Assembly: GCA_977017575.1 (NCBI GenBank)
Contig: CDRNVI010000054.1
Location: forward strand, 434,001 to 498,000
Length of the DNA stretch: 64,000 nucleotides
Direction of reading: 5' to 3'
From: Paramoeba atlantica
Taxonomy: Eukaryota; Discosea
The notes beneath the pieces are model-generated. The model was not told the DNA's origin and ran no database searches. It worked only from the letters and a program-made list of their open reading frames with translations. Positions 9,359 through 18,865 of this stretch are shown one piece after another (position 1 is the stretch's first letter; each line of letters begins with the position of its first letter). A program made the translations under genes and the position numbers.

Positions 9359-10394
9359 CTGTCCCCCCCTACTGTATTTACTATTGAGTGCTCAACCCCC
9401 CCTATTTAGTGTTGAATTTTGGGTTCGGTGCGTATAGGCGCCGCGAAGCGGCGCTTAATTTTTTCCCATAACTTTTTTTTCCTTATCTTTGCTTGTTATT
9501 TGTGATTGTTTACTCTCCCTCTCATTGATTTTTATAAATATAATTTATAGCAAAAATGAATGCGTCAAGAGAAGCGCTCTTCCTAACAACATATTTATCT
9601 AAAAAATTAACCACTGGTGGTAAATAAATTTACGAAGGCTTTTACAAAACAAAGTGGTGATCAGCACTTCCAGGGGAAAATATGTCCTCTTCATTTTCTT
9701 CTGCTGCATCAAGAACCGGTATCACTGTAAACAGTTCGCTCGCCCGGCGAATCGCTTCAAGGATGTTTTCTGGATTATTTAGACTTTCCGGCTAAATTCC
9801 GACCTTACTCCACGCCTGAACATTGGGAATGCCTCTGCCGATTATCATTAAGGTGGGCGTACGTTTCGATAATACTGTCAAGAAGCCGTGCTCTGCTTAT
9901 TTTTGCTCCGATCGACCGAGTGTCACCGATTCACTTCCCCTCAGTGTATTGACTCTGACAGCATTTCAGTAAGGTCATGATTAGGTAGTCTAATAGTTTT
10001 GGCTTCAAACGGTTAAAGAGACCCACATCGCAAGCCTGAACTCTTCATGTGCACTTTGCTGGAATGTACACAATTCGCAACCATGAAAAAGTGTTTTCGT
10101 TGCGCGTGATAAGTACAGAGCGCGTGGTATGTACAGAGCAGCAATCCAAGAGAAGAATCAAGGCAGGTTTTTATTCAGTTTGTGAAATATGTCCCCCCAC
10201 AGGGCTTTTATACGAATGCCCCACAGCGTTCATAAAGACGTATCCCCAACCAAGTGAAAAAATACTACAATCATGGTTTTGAAAACAATAGGCCGCGAAG
10301 CGGCGAGCTTTTTTGAGGGGAGGAGATTTCTTACCCCCCCTATTTAGTGTTGAATTTTTCAGAATTTCACTCAACACTAAATAAGGGGGGGCAA
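9359..10394. mobile_element. Tc1/mariner-like TIR element TcA, copy 1
   Basis: The termini are CTGTCCCCCCCTA on the left and, in complement, TGCCCCCCCTTATTTAGTGT on the right, with TA at each flank. This is the signature of Tc1/mariner insertion. Internally the element carries GC-rich mini-hairpins (GCGCCGCGAAGCGGCGC near 9440 and a related one near 10290) inside the terminal zones. The reverse strand contains a decayed transposase tail matching the longer open frame of copy 2. A second copy lies inverted at 19911-21050. Reading the target across the insertion restores the LRR sequence of the host pseudogene. Confidence 0.8.
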
Positions 10395-10657
10395 TAATAA
10401 ACCTTGCCCGTAATCAACTGAGGGGCTGCGAGTGACTTTAACCGCGGTCTCGCACGGTCTCGGCGCGGTCTCGAGCGGTCTCATATTTGTAAAAGGGTAT
10501 AATGATATTTTAGAGATTGTCAAATAGTTTTTGTTTATAGTATACGTCTAAGCAATTTCAATCGCAGTTTCGTCTACGCGATTTCAATTGGAATAAATAG
10601 AGCGAGGTTGAACACAGACCAAGACTGATATTAAAGGATCAATAAAACTAAACCAAT

Positions 10658-10978
10658 TTACTTCTTTCGCTTCCGCGGTTTCCTAGGTTCGTAGGGCACA
10701 TAATTTATGTGTTCCTTGAGCAGGTCGCGACTTACACCAGTTTTCTCGACAACTTCGCATCCCTCACTGCACCAACATTTATTCAAATGGTCGATCTTTC
10801 GGAGAGACGTATTCACCCCAGTATCAAATTCGTACTGCGGCTCTCCAGCCAACAGTCCGTACGCCAACACAAATACTATCTGAACAGCATCTTTGATCCA
10901 GGAAAGATCATGATCTGTTGCCCAGAAAAAACGAAACTTGTCCACATGGGCAAAGAAACGCTCTACACGAGAGCGCAC
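10658..10978 (-). pseudogene. Transposase C-terminal fragment (IS5/PIF DDE-like)
   Basis: The 106-codon frame begins RSRVERFFAHVDKFRFFW and continues with a hydrophobic helix and a basic tail (RKPRKRKK). The pattern R-x-VE-x-FF-x(3-4)-K-F-R resembles the conserved helix containing the last catalytic Glu of DDE_Tnp_4/IS5-type transposases (VERxFGxxKxRF). The first two catalytic Asp regions are not present upstream: only about 105 bases separate this frame from the preceding minus-strand ORF. It is therefore a remnant of an internally deleted element. Confidence 0.5.
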
Positions 10979-11082
10979 TAATAGAAACCATCACGAATAA
11001 TAAGCAGAACTTAAAATATTATCTTCTCTTTCTCCTTCAACGTTTCCTCAACGCGTCCTTTTTTAAAAAGGAACTAAAACTT

Positions 11083-11757
11083 TTAGCTCAGCCGCGGGAA
11101 CGAGACTACACGGTCTGATGTTCTTATTTCTTTCGCCGTATAATAGGACGGCGTGGGGACATTCTTCTCCTGATCTGCAGCCGTGGGACAAGCTTCTGGG
11201 GTCTGAAATGCTGGATTCTGAGATGCTTCATCCGCCCCTCGTTTGAGCCGGCGACGAGCCCGGTAGGTCGCGCAGGCACGAGAACGCCTCCCGGATACAG
11301 AGCGCCACAAACTATCCGCGAAGTCTCCTATTTCGTTATCCCGTCGAGGTGCATACATCGGGCTGAGTTCCAGGAAGCTTTGGAGATCCTGGGCAGCTTC
11401 TTCAACAAAGTAAACGGCGCGCGACCGAACGTCCATAAGCAGATGCCCGCGGCGATCTACGATGTGAAGAATGGCGCGCTCCAGCATCTGTGGCGTAATG
11501 TCTATGCCACAAACGGAACGGCCCCCGTGAAGGAAACTATCCATGGTGCGATGAATGCGTTCCAGGATTTCTTCGACTTTTGCTCCTAGCTCTTCTTCTG
11601 TGATAATCAGCTTCGGAGGGGTAAATACGTTAACACGTTTCGTGAAAACTCTCTTGGTTGAAGCTAAAACAACCTCATAAATCGCCTTTTCACTTTCAAC
11701 CTCCGAGGGGTTCGCAATTCGAGCTTTTAGGTCAGCATTACACTCAATTCCAGTCAT
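11083..11757 (-). CDS. Unrecognised ORF inside the 10420-12024 transposon
   Basis: From the first ATG (complement of 11755-11757) the frame encodes 224 residues starting MTGIECNADLKARI. I recognise no domain. The middle contains alternating hydrophobic and charged segments (EEELGAKVEEILERIH) that could be helical. The C-terminal third is basic and Arg-rich (RRLKRGADEA) and might bind DNA. Its position upstream of the transposase tail on the same strand suggests an accessory or DNA-binding protein of the element, as in two-ORF PIF/Harbinger transposons, or the N-terminal part of a deleted transposase. Confidence 0.4.
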   Translation of the reverse strand: MTGIECNADLKARIANPSEVESEKAIYEVVLASTKRVFTKRVNVFTPPKLIITEEELGAKVEEILERIHRTMDSFLHGGRSVCGIDITPQMLERAILHIVDRRGHLLMDVRSRAVYFVEEAAQDLQSFLELSPMYAPRRDNEIGDFADSLWRSVSGRRSRACATYRARRRLKRGADEASQNPAFQTPEACPTAADQEKNVPTPSYYTAKEIRTSDRVVSFPRLS

Positions 11758-12140
11758 TGACAAGACAAAAAGACACGGAAAGCGAAATAGCAAACTAAAG
11801 ATGTTCAAAAATAGTCTTACTTCTATCTACATCAAGGCCTACAATATGAGTACTCCATACACATCGTATATACGAAGTGAAAATTCTTTTTTATTCAAAT
11901 TGTGCTCTACTCTCCATCCAAAAACTAGCATTTTCTTGTCTCTCCAAGCCAAAAGCAAACCGCAGTCTCGCGCGGTCTCAGCGCGGTCTCGCGCGCTCTC
12001 GTGTGCCACGACCCGCAGCCCCTCAACTGTGCGGAAACCTGGACCTGTCCAAACTCCCTGCAAACTTAATTCAGCTGGTTTTTTCTGAGAATTTGATATT
12101 CCGGCGTTCTGTGCTGAAAATGTCGAGCTGCGGAGTATTC

Positions 12141-12679
12141 CCCAAATGTTCTAAACAGTACTATTTAAACAGTTTTAAAATTATTATTATTATTAGATGA
12201 AATACACTTACGATCGAGAGAAATATATTTTTATCGTGAAATGTACATCAAAAAAATTTAGAATCGCATTGTTTGAGCATGATTATTGTCTGCTCAAATT
12301 TTTTAAACTTTAATATCATAAGTAGTGCGGTAGTGCCACCGCACAGTCGCACTGTGCCCATTCTTCGCGTTCATAGGGAAACCTTTTCGTCTCTTTCGCA
12401 GTGTAAGTCTTGGGTAGAGAGTATGGAGCTCAAGCATATCAAGGCCTCTGCATTTAGTTCTCCTGAAATTCTGAAGTGCCTCGCACGAGAAGTTGGGGTC
12501 TGCCATATCTCTAATAGCAGCTTGCACATAACTTCTTACAGTGAGAAATTGTCTCACTTCTCATATACACCCTTCTCATATACTGCACAGAAATACTACA
12601 CTATAAGCATAAGTATAGTAATTCAAAGTGATGCGTATGTATCAAATATTACCCCGGTGATATTTTATTTGTGTCATTC
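12141..12679. other. Intergenic region upstream of alpha-glucosidase II
   Basis: No supportable gene is present. A small GC-rich palindromic patch (GCGGTAGTGCCACCGC, about 12327-12342) is followed by GCACAGTCGCACTGTGC. These two short hairpins could be structural, but they are short enough to be chance. Confidence 0.4.
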
Positions 12680-15600
12680 ATGTTTTTTAACACGTCGTTA
12701 CTTTATGCTCTCTCAGTTTTACTGTGCTATGCACACGTTAATAGGGTGCCGCAGTACGCGTTGCCGTTAGATGTGGTGCTTCCAGCTCCAGCGGGTGGAA
12801 TACTCCGTATCGAAGAATATCCTATCAATATCTTTCGGATTCGGTATCACCCTGGGCATAAGTCAGTGGATAAAAAGAGATCCTTTGAGTTTTTCAACCA
12901 CGATGTGGTAACGAGTCATAGTCTATCTGGACATGAGCCAATAGCACAGGAACGCGTCAATCAATGCGGACCTCATGAATACACGATACATAGCGTGTCA
13001 GGCAAGAGCTCTGTTAAACTCTACCTGGAGTTTTTTAAAGCAACTGAAGCAAACAATGCGAATCGAACTAGTTGTTTAGCAGAGAACATTTCTATTCATT
13101 TTTATTCGCATACAGACAGTTCCCCACACCTAGTTCTGCGCGCGACCTTCCCACTCTCAAACGTTACAGGTATTTATAACTCCCCCAGGGCAAATCAGGA
13201 GAGCGCAAGCGAAAACTGCGAAACGAATTTTATTACGGGATCCGTTTTCTTTCCCTCTGCCACTCACCTTTATGGCTTGCCCGAGCACTCCACCGATTTT
13301 GCTCTTCCGGACCAAACTTACCGTCTCTACAACAAAGATGTGTTCAAGTATAAGCTACACGACCCAGGCCCTCTGTATGGTAGTATTCCCTTTGTGATGG
13401 CTCGCCAGCAAGAGAACACGCCACAGGATTCAACAGTTCACACGTCGTACTCCGGATTTCTCTGGTTACATGGTGGGGATACGAATGTCACCGTTGAATC
13501 GCTCGCGAACGAAGAGAGTGGGAAAGTGGCTGACTGTGAGGCTCAGGAAACCGACGCGTGTTCACAACGTCGTGGATTTGGGAAACATACTCTATGGAAA
13601 AGTCGAGGAGGCATACTGGACTTCTTCATGTTTCCCGGACAGACACCGAAAGAGGTTTTTTCTCAACATGCGTCAATTACGGGTGCGCCATTCCTTCCTC
13701 CGTATTTTGCTCTTGGGTATCATCAGAGCCGATGGAATTACAACGACGTGGAGGATGTGCTACAAGTCGATGCCACATTTGACGAACATAATCTACCCTA
13801 CGACGTGCTTTGGCTTGACATTGAACACACCGATCGTAAAAAGTACTTCACCTGGGACACGCACAACTTCCCGGAGCCCGAGAAAATGCAACACGCGCTG
13901 GCGGCAAAAGGACGCTACATGGTTGCCATCACAGATCCGCATATTAAACGAGACATGGATTTCTTTGTTCATGAGGAAGCCACGCGGAATAACTTTTACG
14001 TGAAAACCGCGGCCAGGAGGTCTTCCACGCACAAGGAAGGAGCCCTCACGGTTCCTCCTAGTGAAGAAGACAGCACGCAGAGAAGCGTTGACGAATCTCG
14101 GCTCCACGCGGACCTTGTCGACTACGAGGGCAAGTGCTGGCCAGGCTCGAGTAGTTGGATAGATTATCTCAACCCAAAGGCTCGGTCGTGGTATGCGAGT
14201 CTGTTCTCGTATGAAAAATATCACGGCTCAACGCCTACGCTGCATACCTGGATAGATATGAATGAACCCAGCGTGTTTGACGGCCCGGATGGCACGTTGG
14301 ACGGATCTGCGTTGCATCTTATCCCTCACGGAAGCTTGCTGGACTCCCTCCATCGGAATGATACTCCCGTAGAAAATGGGTTTGAAAACGCGGACGTGCC
14401 AAACATGACCAAACATTATGCTGGGAATACATCCTCCGATCCCGCGCCACTACACCTTGTGCCTCATCGCGAGGTTCACAACTTGTACGGATTCTACCAC
14501 ACCATGGCAACGTACCAGGGATTACTCCAGCGTAATCTTCTTCGAGCACCTCCCTCTCCTTCCTTTTCTACCCCCATCCAAACCTCTGTGTCGCAAAACA
14601 CATTACAAAACCAAAGAGCGCAACAATCCGATTCTTCCGTCTTTTCCTTTTTTATAAATCAAAAGACCCTCCCCTATTCTTCTTCGAGCAACCATTGGGA
14701 TGGGAATCTTGGTGAGGGTCCTCTCGCCTGGGAGAGCGGGAGAAGGAACAGCAACGCGCACCCCCCCTCCTACCTCCCCCGTCCTTTTCTTCTCACCCGG
14801 AGCTTCTTCGCGGGGACCCAACGCTTTGCGGCGGTGTGGACCGGAGACAACCACGCGAGTTGGTCCCACTTAGCCCAATCCCTCCCCATGCTCCTCTCCC
14901 TCTCCGTTTCCAATCTCCCCTTTGTGGGGGCCGACATCCCGGGGTTCTTCGGCAACCCCGGGCCCGAGCTCGCGACCCGGTGGTACCAGCTTGGGGCGTT
15001 CTATCCGTTTTGCCGCGCCCATGGGCATATCGAGACGAAACGACGCGAGCCGTGGAGTTGGGATACCGAAGCAAAAACGGATAAAAATCAGCCCACCCGC
15101 ACACTGGCAGCGATTCGACAAGCGCTCAAGTGGCGCTACTTTTTTCTTCCTTATTTTTATACCACGTTGTATGTGGAATGTCATGCAAAAGGGATGCCGT
15201 TGATGCGACCGCTTTTTGTGGAATTTCCTCAGGAAAAGGATCTTGCGGACCTGCAGTCGTTGTTTATGGTGGGGAGCGCGTTGTTGGTGTGTCCTGTGTT
15301 ACGTGCGAATGCGGGATCCGTGTCCTGCGCGTTACCAAGGGGCGTGGAACGGTACGAAGCGTCGGATAAAGGGAATAACACGAGAAATCGGGCTGTTGAA
15401 GATGAAATTGATAGGAGAGAAAACGAAACGGTTGGATTTTCGCAGGTGAGGAGGCCGTTGGTTTGGTATGTCTACCCCAGTGGTGTGCAATATGCAGGAG
15501 GTGGAAATGTGGAATGTGCGGTTGGGATCCAAGATATTCCGTTGTTTCTTCGTGCGGGAAGCGTTCTCCCGGTACGCTATGGGGTACGGCGGAGTACGGC

Positions 15601-16255
15601 TGCCTCGCGACGAGACCCTCTTACGCTGCTTCTCACCATTGACCCTGATGGAGAACATGTACTAAAGGATGAGAAAAGTGCAGGGCATGGAAACAAATGT
15701 TTGCAGTGGGACACACGTGATTTGCAGATAACATTGCTGGCGAAAGGAGAACTTTATGAGGACGATGGAGAAACATTTCTTTATCGAGATGGGAATTTCG
15801 TGCATCGAAGCTTCAAGTTAACGCGCGAGATCAGGAGACACGCAGACGGTTCTTCGGATACGACTGTATTGCGTTTATCCAACCGAGAGACGGCTGTAAA
15901 GCTAAAAAGTCGAGAAAATTTCACGACTTCACACCATACACATACGAATCGCACTCTACTGCAGCATCCTCTGCACGGAGCGGAGTTCCGCAAACTTGTA
16001 TTCGAGAAAATCATAATATTGGGCGCTCCGGTCAATGTAAGTCGAGTGGAAGTTGTGAAGGCTACGATACCCGCTGAAAAGCTCGTCATGGAAGAAATTC
16101 AATCAGAGGTTCCTGTCATTGATGCAATCCAAGAACATGGGACACGGAATATTCAATTTCGCTACGATCGAAACGTCTCACATGTGCTCACTGCTGAAAA
16201 AGTACATGTCTTGGTTGGTGAAGACTGGGACATGATTTTTTCGCTGGCAGAATAA
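12680..16255 (+). CDS. ER alpha-glucosidase II catalytic subunit (GH31)
   Basis: Translation from the ATG at 12680 gives 1191 residues. The enzyme trims the two inner glucoses from N-glycans in the ER and so controls the calnexin cycle. A short hydrophobic leader (MFFNTSLLYALSVLLCYAHV) fits a signal peptide. The galactose-mutarotase-like N domain precedes the GH31 barrel, which shows GYHQSRWNY, the nucleophile motif WIDMNEPSVF (Asp526) and the acid/base segment AAVWTGDNHASW (Asp723), then FCRAHGH. The C-terminal beta domains extend to about residue 1150. Usual length is about 900-950 residues. The excess is explained by inserts, chiefly about residues 619-702 (Ser/Pro/Asn-rich, DNA 14535-14785) between the HREVHN...QRN block and RPFLLTRSFF, and others near 930 and 470. 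No ER-retention signal is seen, as expected if a beta subunit retains it. The insert and following region show the C-rich to G-rich switch. Confidence 0.95.
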   Translation: MFFNTSLLYALSVLLCYAHVNRVPQYALPLDVVLPAPAGGILRIEEYPINIFRIRYHPGHKSVDKKRSFEFFNHDVVTSHSLSGHEPIAQERVNQCGPHEYTIHSVSGKSSVKLYLEFFKATEANNANRTSCLAENISIHFYSHTDSSPHLVLRATFPLSNVTGIYNSPRANQESASENCETNFITGSVFFPSATHLYGLPEHSTDFALPDQTYRLYNKDVFKYKLHDPGPLYGSIPFVMARQQENTPQDSTVHTSYSGFLWLHGGDTNVTVESLANEESGKVADCEAQETDACSQRRGFGKHTLWKSRGGILDFFMFPGQTPKEVFSQHASITGAPFLPPYFALGYHQSRWNYNDVEDVLQVDATFDEHNLPYDVLWLDIEHTDRKKYFTWDTHNFPEPEKMQHALAAKGRYMVAITDPHIKRDMDFFVHEEATRNNFYVKTAARRSSTHKEGALTVPPSEEDSTQRSVDESRLHADLVDYEGKCWPGSSSWIDYLNPKARSWYASLFSYEKYHGSTPTLHTWIDMNEPSVFDGPDGTLDGSALHLIPHGSLLDSLHRNDTPVENGFENADVPNMTKHYAGNTSSDPAPLHLVPHREVHNLYGFYHTMATYQGLLQRNLLRAPPSPSFSTPIQTSVSQNTLQNQRAQQSDSSVFSFFINQKTLPYSSSSNHWDGNLGEGPLAWESGRRNSNAHPPSYLPRPFLLTRSFFAGTQRFAAVWTGDNHASWSHLAQSLPMLLSLSVSNLPFVGADIPGFFGNPGPELATRWYQLGAFYPFCRAHGHIETKRREPWSWDTEAKTDKNQPTRTLAAIRQALKWRYFFLPYFYTTLYVECHAKGMPLMRPLFVEFPQEKDLADLQSLFMVGSALLVCPVLRANAGSVSCALPRGVERYEASDKGNNTRNRAVEDEIDRRENETVGFSQVRRPLVWYVYPSGVQYAGGGNVECAVGIQDIPLFLRAGSVLPVRYGVRRSTAASRRDPLTLLLTIDPDGEHVLKDEKSAGHGNKCLQWDTRDLQITLLAKGELYEDDGETFLYRDGNFVHRSFKLTREIRRHADGSSDTTVLRLSNRETAVKLKSRENFTTSHHTHTNRTLLQHPLHGAEFRKLVFEKIIILGAPVNVSRVEVVKATIPAEKLVMEEIQSEVPVIDAIQEHGTRNIQFRYDRNVSHVLTAEKVHVLVGEDWDMIFSLAE

Positions 16256-16801
16256 CGAATACAGGGCCGTTAGGGTCATTTCCAAGGACGTTTATTTTGG
16301 GCGCGGAAGAATTTTTTTTGCGTTTAAAGGGTGCAAAAGAGAAGTTTAGGATGAAGGCTTACTGAATCAACTATAGATATACACAAAAGCTGCCAGGTGC
16401 CCGACGTGTGGCGTAGGGAAAAACATAAAATTTGTGAAAATTTCGGTAGGATAAATGAACCATCGACCTCTCGACACTTACTTTTCTGGCGATTTAACAT
16501 CTTACATACTTATAGAGGGCTTAGAGTTGATCAAACAAATACTTGGGAGGACTTTGAGGAGTGTAACGTGTAAAATGGATGAACGGTATTGACCCCCCCC
16601 ATATTTTCGTACCCACCCCTGCATAAGGAAGGGGAATCACTACTCAGTACTTGGTTTTTTTACCTTCAAGTCTCTTGCATTCCTCAAGGCGATCTCGAAA
16701 TGACAAGTGCAGTTTTTTACATTCAACTTTGGCGTTGTGCGATCTTAGAAATTCTTCAGAAACGCTCTTTTAAGATTACGGTTTCCACATCTTTTCAAGA
16801 A

Positions 16802-17327
16802 TCACTGCTTTGTAATATTCCCCCCAATTCCACTATTCAAGGGTCTTTTGGCAGGTTCTTTACAGTAAAACTCTTCAAGATCATCGCACCAGTGCCACAA
16901 TACTATTCCATCTACATCAAAAGCACACCATAACAGTTTTGTGCTTCGCCATGACGGTCGCGAAAAGATCTTGAGCTTTATTGAAATGTTCCCAATTCTT
17001 CAAAGAATTTTGCGCGTACACTACACTTTTTATTTCCTGATCAACAAAAGTATTTGTTTTGCGTAAGAGAACACTGCACGTGCCACTATTTAACGACAAC
17101 ATGTGACACAAATCGGCTTGAGAGAAAAAACCCGCGGAATGTAAAACTTTTAGTGTAAAAACGCCAGTCTTTGTGAGTCTATCCTTTCCCTTCCATATGA
17201 CGGGTAATCCCAACCGATTAAAATTTCTTTTCTTCCACGGTCTTCCGCCTTTTGTGTTCTCCGCTTTCCTGGCTTCCTGGCTTCTTTGCTCTAAGATGCG
17301 GGGAAGCTGCTGTTTTAGATATCGCAA
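16802..17327 (-). pseudogene. Transposase-like ORF of the 16262-18050 element, 3' part
   Basis: On the minus strand the frame reads LLCVNCGAQYIAALRYLK, a basic stretch (GGRPWKKRNFNRLGLPVIWK), and a middle segment with TLKVLHSAGFFSQADLC. It then reaches VMVC, where a frame change gives FDVDGIVLWHWCDDLEEF and ends NITKQ. The aspartates in FDVDG and WCDDLEE are reminiscent of a DDE catalytic strand, but the family match is weak. Two frame breaks (near 16918 and 17350) mean it is decayed or depends on frameshifting. The flanking TIRs make a transposase the best reading. I cannot assign the subfamily. Confidence 0.5.
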
Positions 17328-17815
17328 AGCCGCAATGTATTGAGCTCCGCAATTGACACATAACAGAAAATCAAAGGAGTTTCCTGAACGGAGGGCGCTT
17401 CAAAAATATGATTTGCCGAGGGGGGTATTGTATCGTCCGGAGGAGCAACCAGAGAGAAAGCAGTGCATGACTCCTTGAGTTCTGAAACCGTTTTGACCAA
17501 TTCATGTTCAAAAGGCAAATCTTCCTGGATAAGTGTTTCTTTGGGAGAGTCTGCATGGGTAGAATTTGTATCTGCATTAGGCATTTCCGCGCAGGAGCGC
17601 AGATTCGTAATATAATCCATAAAATCCTTAGATTCCGTGTCACTCGTGGTTGAATCATCACTGGACAGGTCCTCAGAATTCCAATCAGGATCATTGCCCT
17701 CGGCAAATGTTGTGCACGTGTAACTGTCGCTAGATGTACAGTCTTCATTGCTTTGTTGAGATTCAGGAGGAGAAACCACTTCGGGATCGGATTCTGAGTC
17801 GTAAAGGTTTTCCAT
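17315..17815 (-). pseudogene. Acidic N-terminal ORF of the 16262-18050 element
   Basis: The 166-codon frame starts at an ATG and is rich in Asp, Glu and Ser (MENLYDSESDPEVVSPPE...). Its end overlaps the following transposase-like frame by about 13 bases in another phase, so the two probably formed one protein before a frameshift near 17350. Acidic N-terminal tails are seen in many protist transposases. A similar acidic start (MSCSDSEELSSG) occurs at 57648 on the minus strand. Confidence 0.5.
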
Positions 17816-18161
17816 AGTTAAAGTAGAAAAGAAATTTTTAAGTCGTCAAAAAATATTTTTTTTTGTCGTCCTAAGAAAACGAGGAAAAAGTGATGGAAAA
17901 AAAATGCAGGGGTCGGAAGACTACGAATAAGAGGTTTTAATAGTTGATTCAGCTTCTCTATGTATATCTGAATACTTTGCAAAAAAGATCAATCAAAAAG
18001 TGGTCACGTAGCTCATAAAATCTTTCCTCTGTGAATCTCGAACGGCCCTGTATCTACTTTTCCTGGTCGAACACAATACTTTTTCTAGAAATACTTTGGA
18101 ATTTCTTCCTTTCTTATAGCGAAAAGTGAAGTGTTCTTAGAACTAATTCTGCAGAAAACTG

Positions 18162-18230
18162 GACGTCGCGAACCTTCCACAAAATCTATCACAGTTGTAC
18201 TTTTCAGGAAACAACCTTGTTTTTTCGCGT
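18162..18230 (+). pseudogene. LRR relic (single repeat)
   Basis: One frame reads DVANLPQNLSQLYFSGNNLV, an almost ideal unit of the family repeat (LPxxLxxLxxSGNxL). There is no cap, no start and no continuation, so this is the last trace of another LRR copy. It lies between the transposon after the glucosidase gene and the next intact LRR gene. Confidence 0.65.
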
Positions 18231-18865
18231 TTATTCCTGAAAATATTCAGCTAGTATCAAAAGTTCGCTTGACACTATGGTCCACATAGTGCTTTGTGCA
18301 ATGCCGCCCGTATGCTCGTACCCTATATGAGAACTGTGGGTCGAACTATCATAGGTACATGCCTTATGCAGCAGGCGTGTCCGAGTCCATATGATATACG
18401 TACCATATGATGTAGGTACCAGACACCTGTCTGGTAGTAATAGTTTTGGACATCCTAATGTACAAAAGGGAAACCATTAGTTGCGCAACCCCCCATCCCA
18501 ATTAGAGAGCGAACAAAGAATTGTGTGCTTGGAACCTGAAAGGGGACAACAACCACGATAACTCTCATTCGTCGTCGTGCCGACCAACTACTTTGCCGCC
18601 GATATTAATTAGCCAGCTGCGAATAGGTAACATCAGTGACACCTACACTGATGTCGAATAGGCTGTCCGCTCCATAATTTTTCATCGAACGCTTCCATGG
18701 CCTATACTTTTTTTGCTTTACGCTAATGTCAAACGTCATTAGATTTAAAAGGACACATCATTACATTAATTTCTTTTTAAACACTTGCTTAAGAATCAGT
18801 GTTGGGCAGGTGCCAGGAATCATGAATATCGTCAGTAGAAGTTTGGAAATACATTTTCACGTATC
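18231..18865. other. Intergenic region before LRR copy B
   Basis: No gene is seen. Short palindromic stretches (GTCCACATAGTG..., CCATATGATATACGTACCATATG near 18390-18410) and the repeat ATCAGTGACACCTACACTGAT near 18630 are noted, with no assignable function. Confidence 0.4.

Larger units (their letters stand above)
10420..12024. mobile_element. DNA transposon with GAGGGGCTGCG termini (IS5/PIF-like, internally deleted)
   Basis: The left end GAGGGGCTGCG and right end CGCAGCCCCTC are exact inverted repeats, with AACT directly repeated on both sides (10416-10419 and 12025-12028). Subterminal GCGGTCTC units occur four times near each end, in the same orientation on both sides, and may be transposase-binding sites. 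Two open frames lie on the minus strand. The second encodes a transposase C-terminal tail, while the catalytic middle appears to be missing. The element sits inside an LRR pseudogene. Confidence 0.75.
8964..12140 (+). pseudogene. LRR pseudogene split by two transposons
   Basis: Three blocks, 8964-9358, 10395-10419 and 12025-12140, align in order with the neighbouring intact gene (copy A, from its cap at about 8159 to its 3' end). The first block carries stops and a 14-bp duplication of GTGATTATGTTGAA (about 9271-9298) that breaks the frame. ATTCGATTCGA-like repeats around 9029-9065 replace part of the cap. The middle block is only about 25 bases. Between blocks sit two unrelated DNA elements, flanked by TA and by AACT repeats. 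The gene was therefore a tandem duplicate of copy A that decayed and then took two insertions. It cannot encode a protein. Confidence 0.85.
16262..18050. mobile_element. Tc1/mariner-like transposon with CAGGGCCGTT termini
   Basis: Inverted termini CAGGGCCGTT (16262-16271) and AACGGCCCTG (18041-18050) are flanked by TA (16260-16261 and 18051-18052), the Tc1/mariner target duplication. Longer subterminal inverted similarity (TGAATCAACTAT and ATATACA blocks at about 16360-16390 and 17940-17975) supports the pairing. The 1.8-kb element carries a minus-strand coding region in two or three frames. The element begins 6 bp after the stop codon of the glucosidase gene, so it lies in that gene's 3' UTR. 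Confidence 0.8.

Noticed and set aside
10049-10282. Small frame beginning MHFAGMYTIRNHEKV in TcA copy 1 (also in copy 2)
   Set aside because: Shared because the two elements are copies; the frames diverge and end differently, so coding potential is not supported.
12303-12557. Minus-strand frame of 84 codons before the glucosidase gene
   Set aside because: No family resemblance, no conserved neighbour, and composition like the surrounding intergenic DNA.
12671-12679. GTG upstream of the glucosidase ATG as the start
   Set aside because: A eukaryotic gene should start at ATG, and the ATG at 12680 gives a good hydrophobic leader; the same reasoning moved the Sec14-like start from 52388 to 52499.
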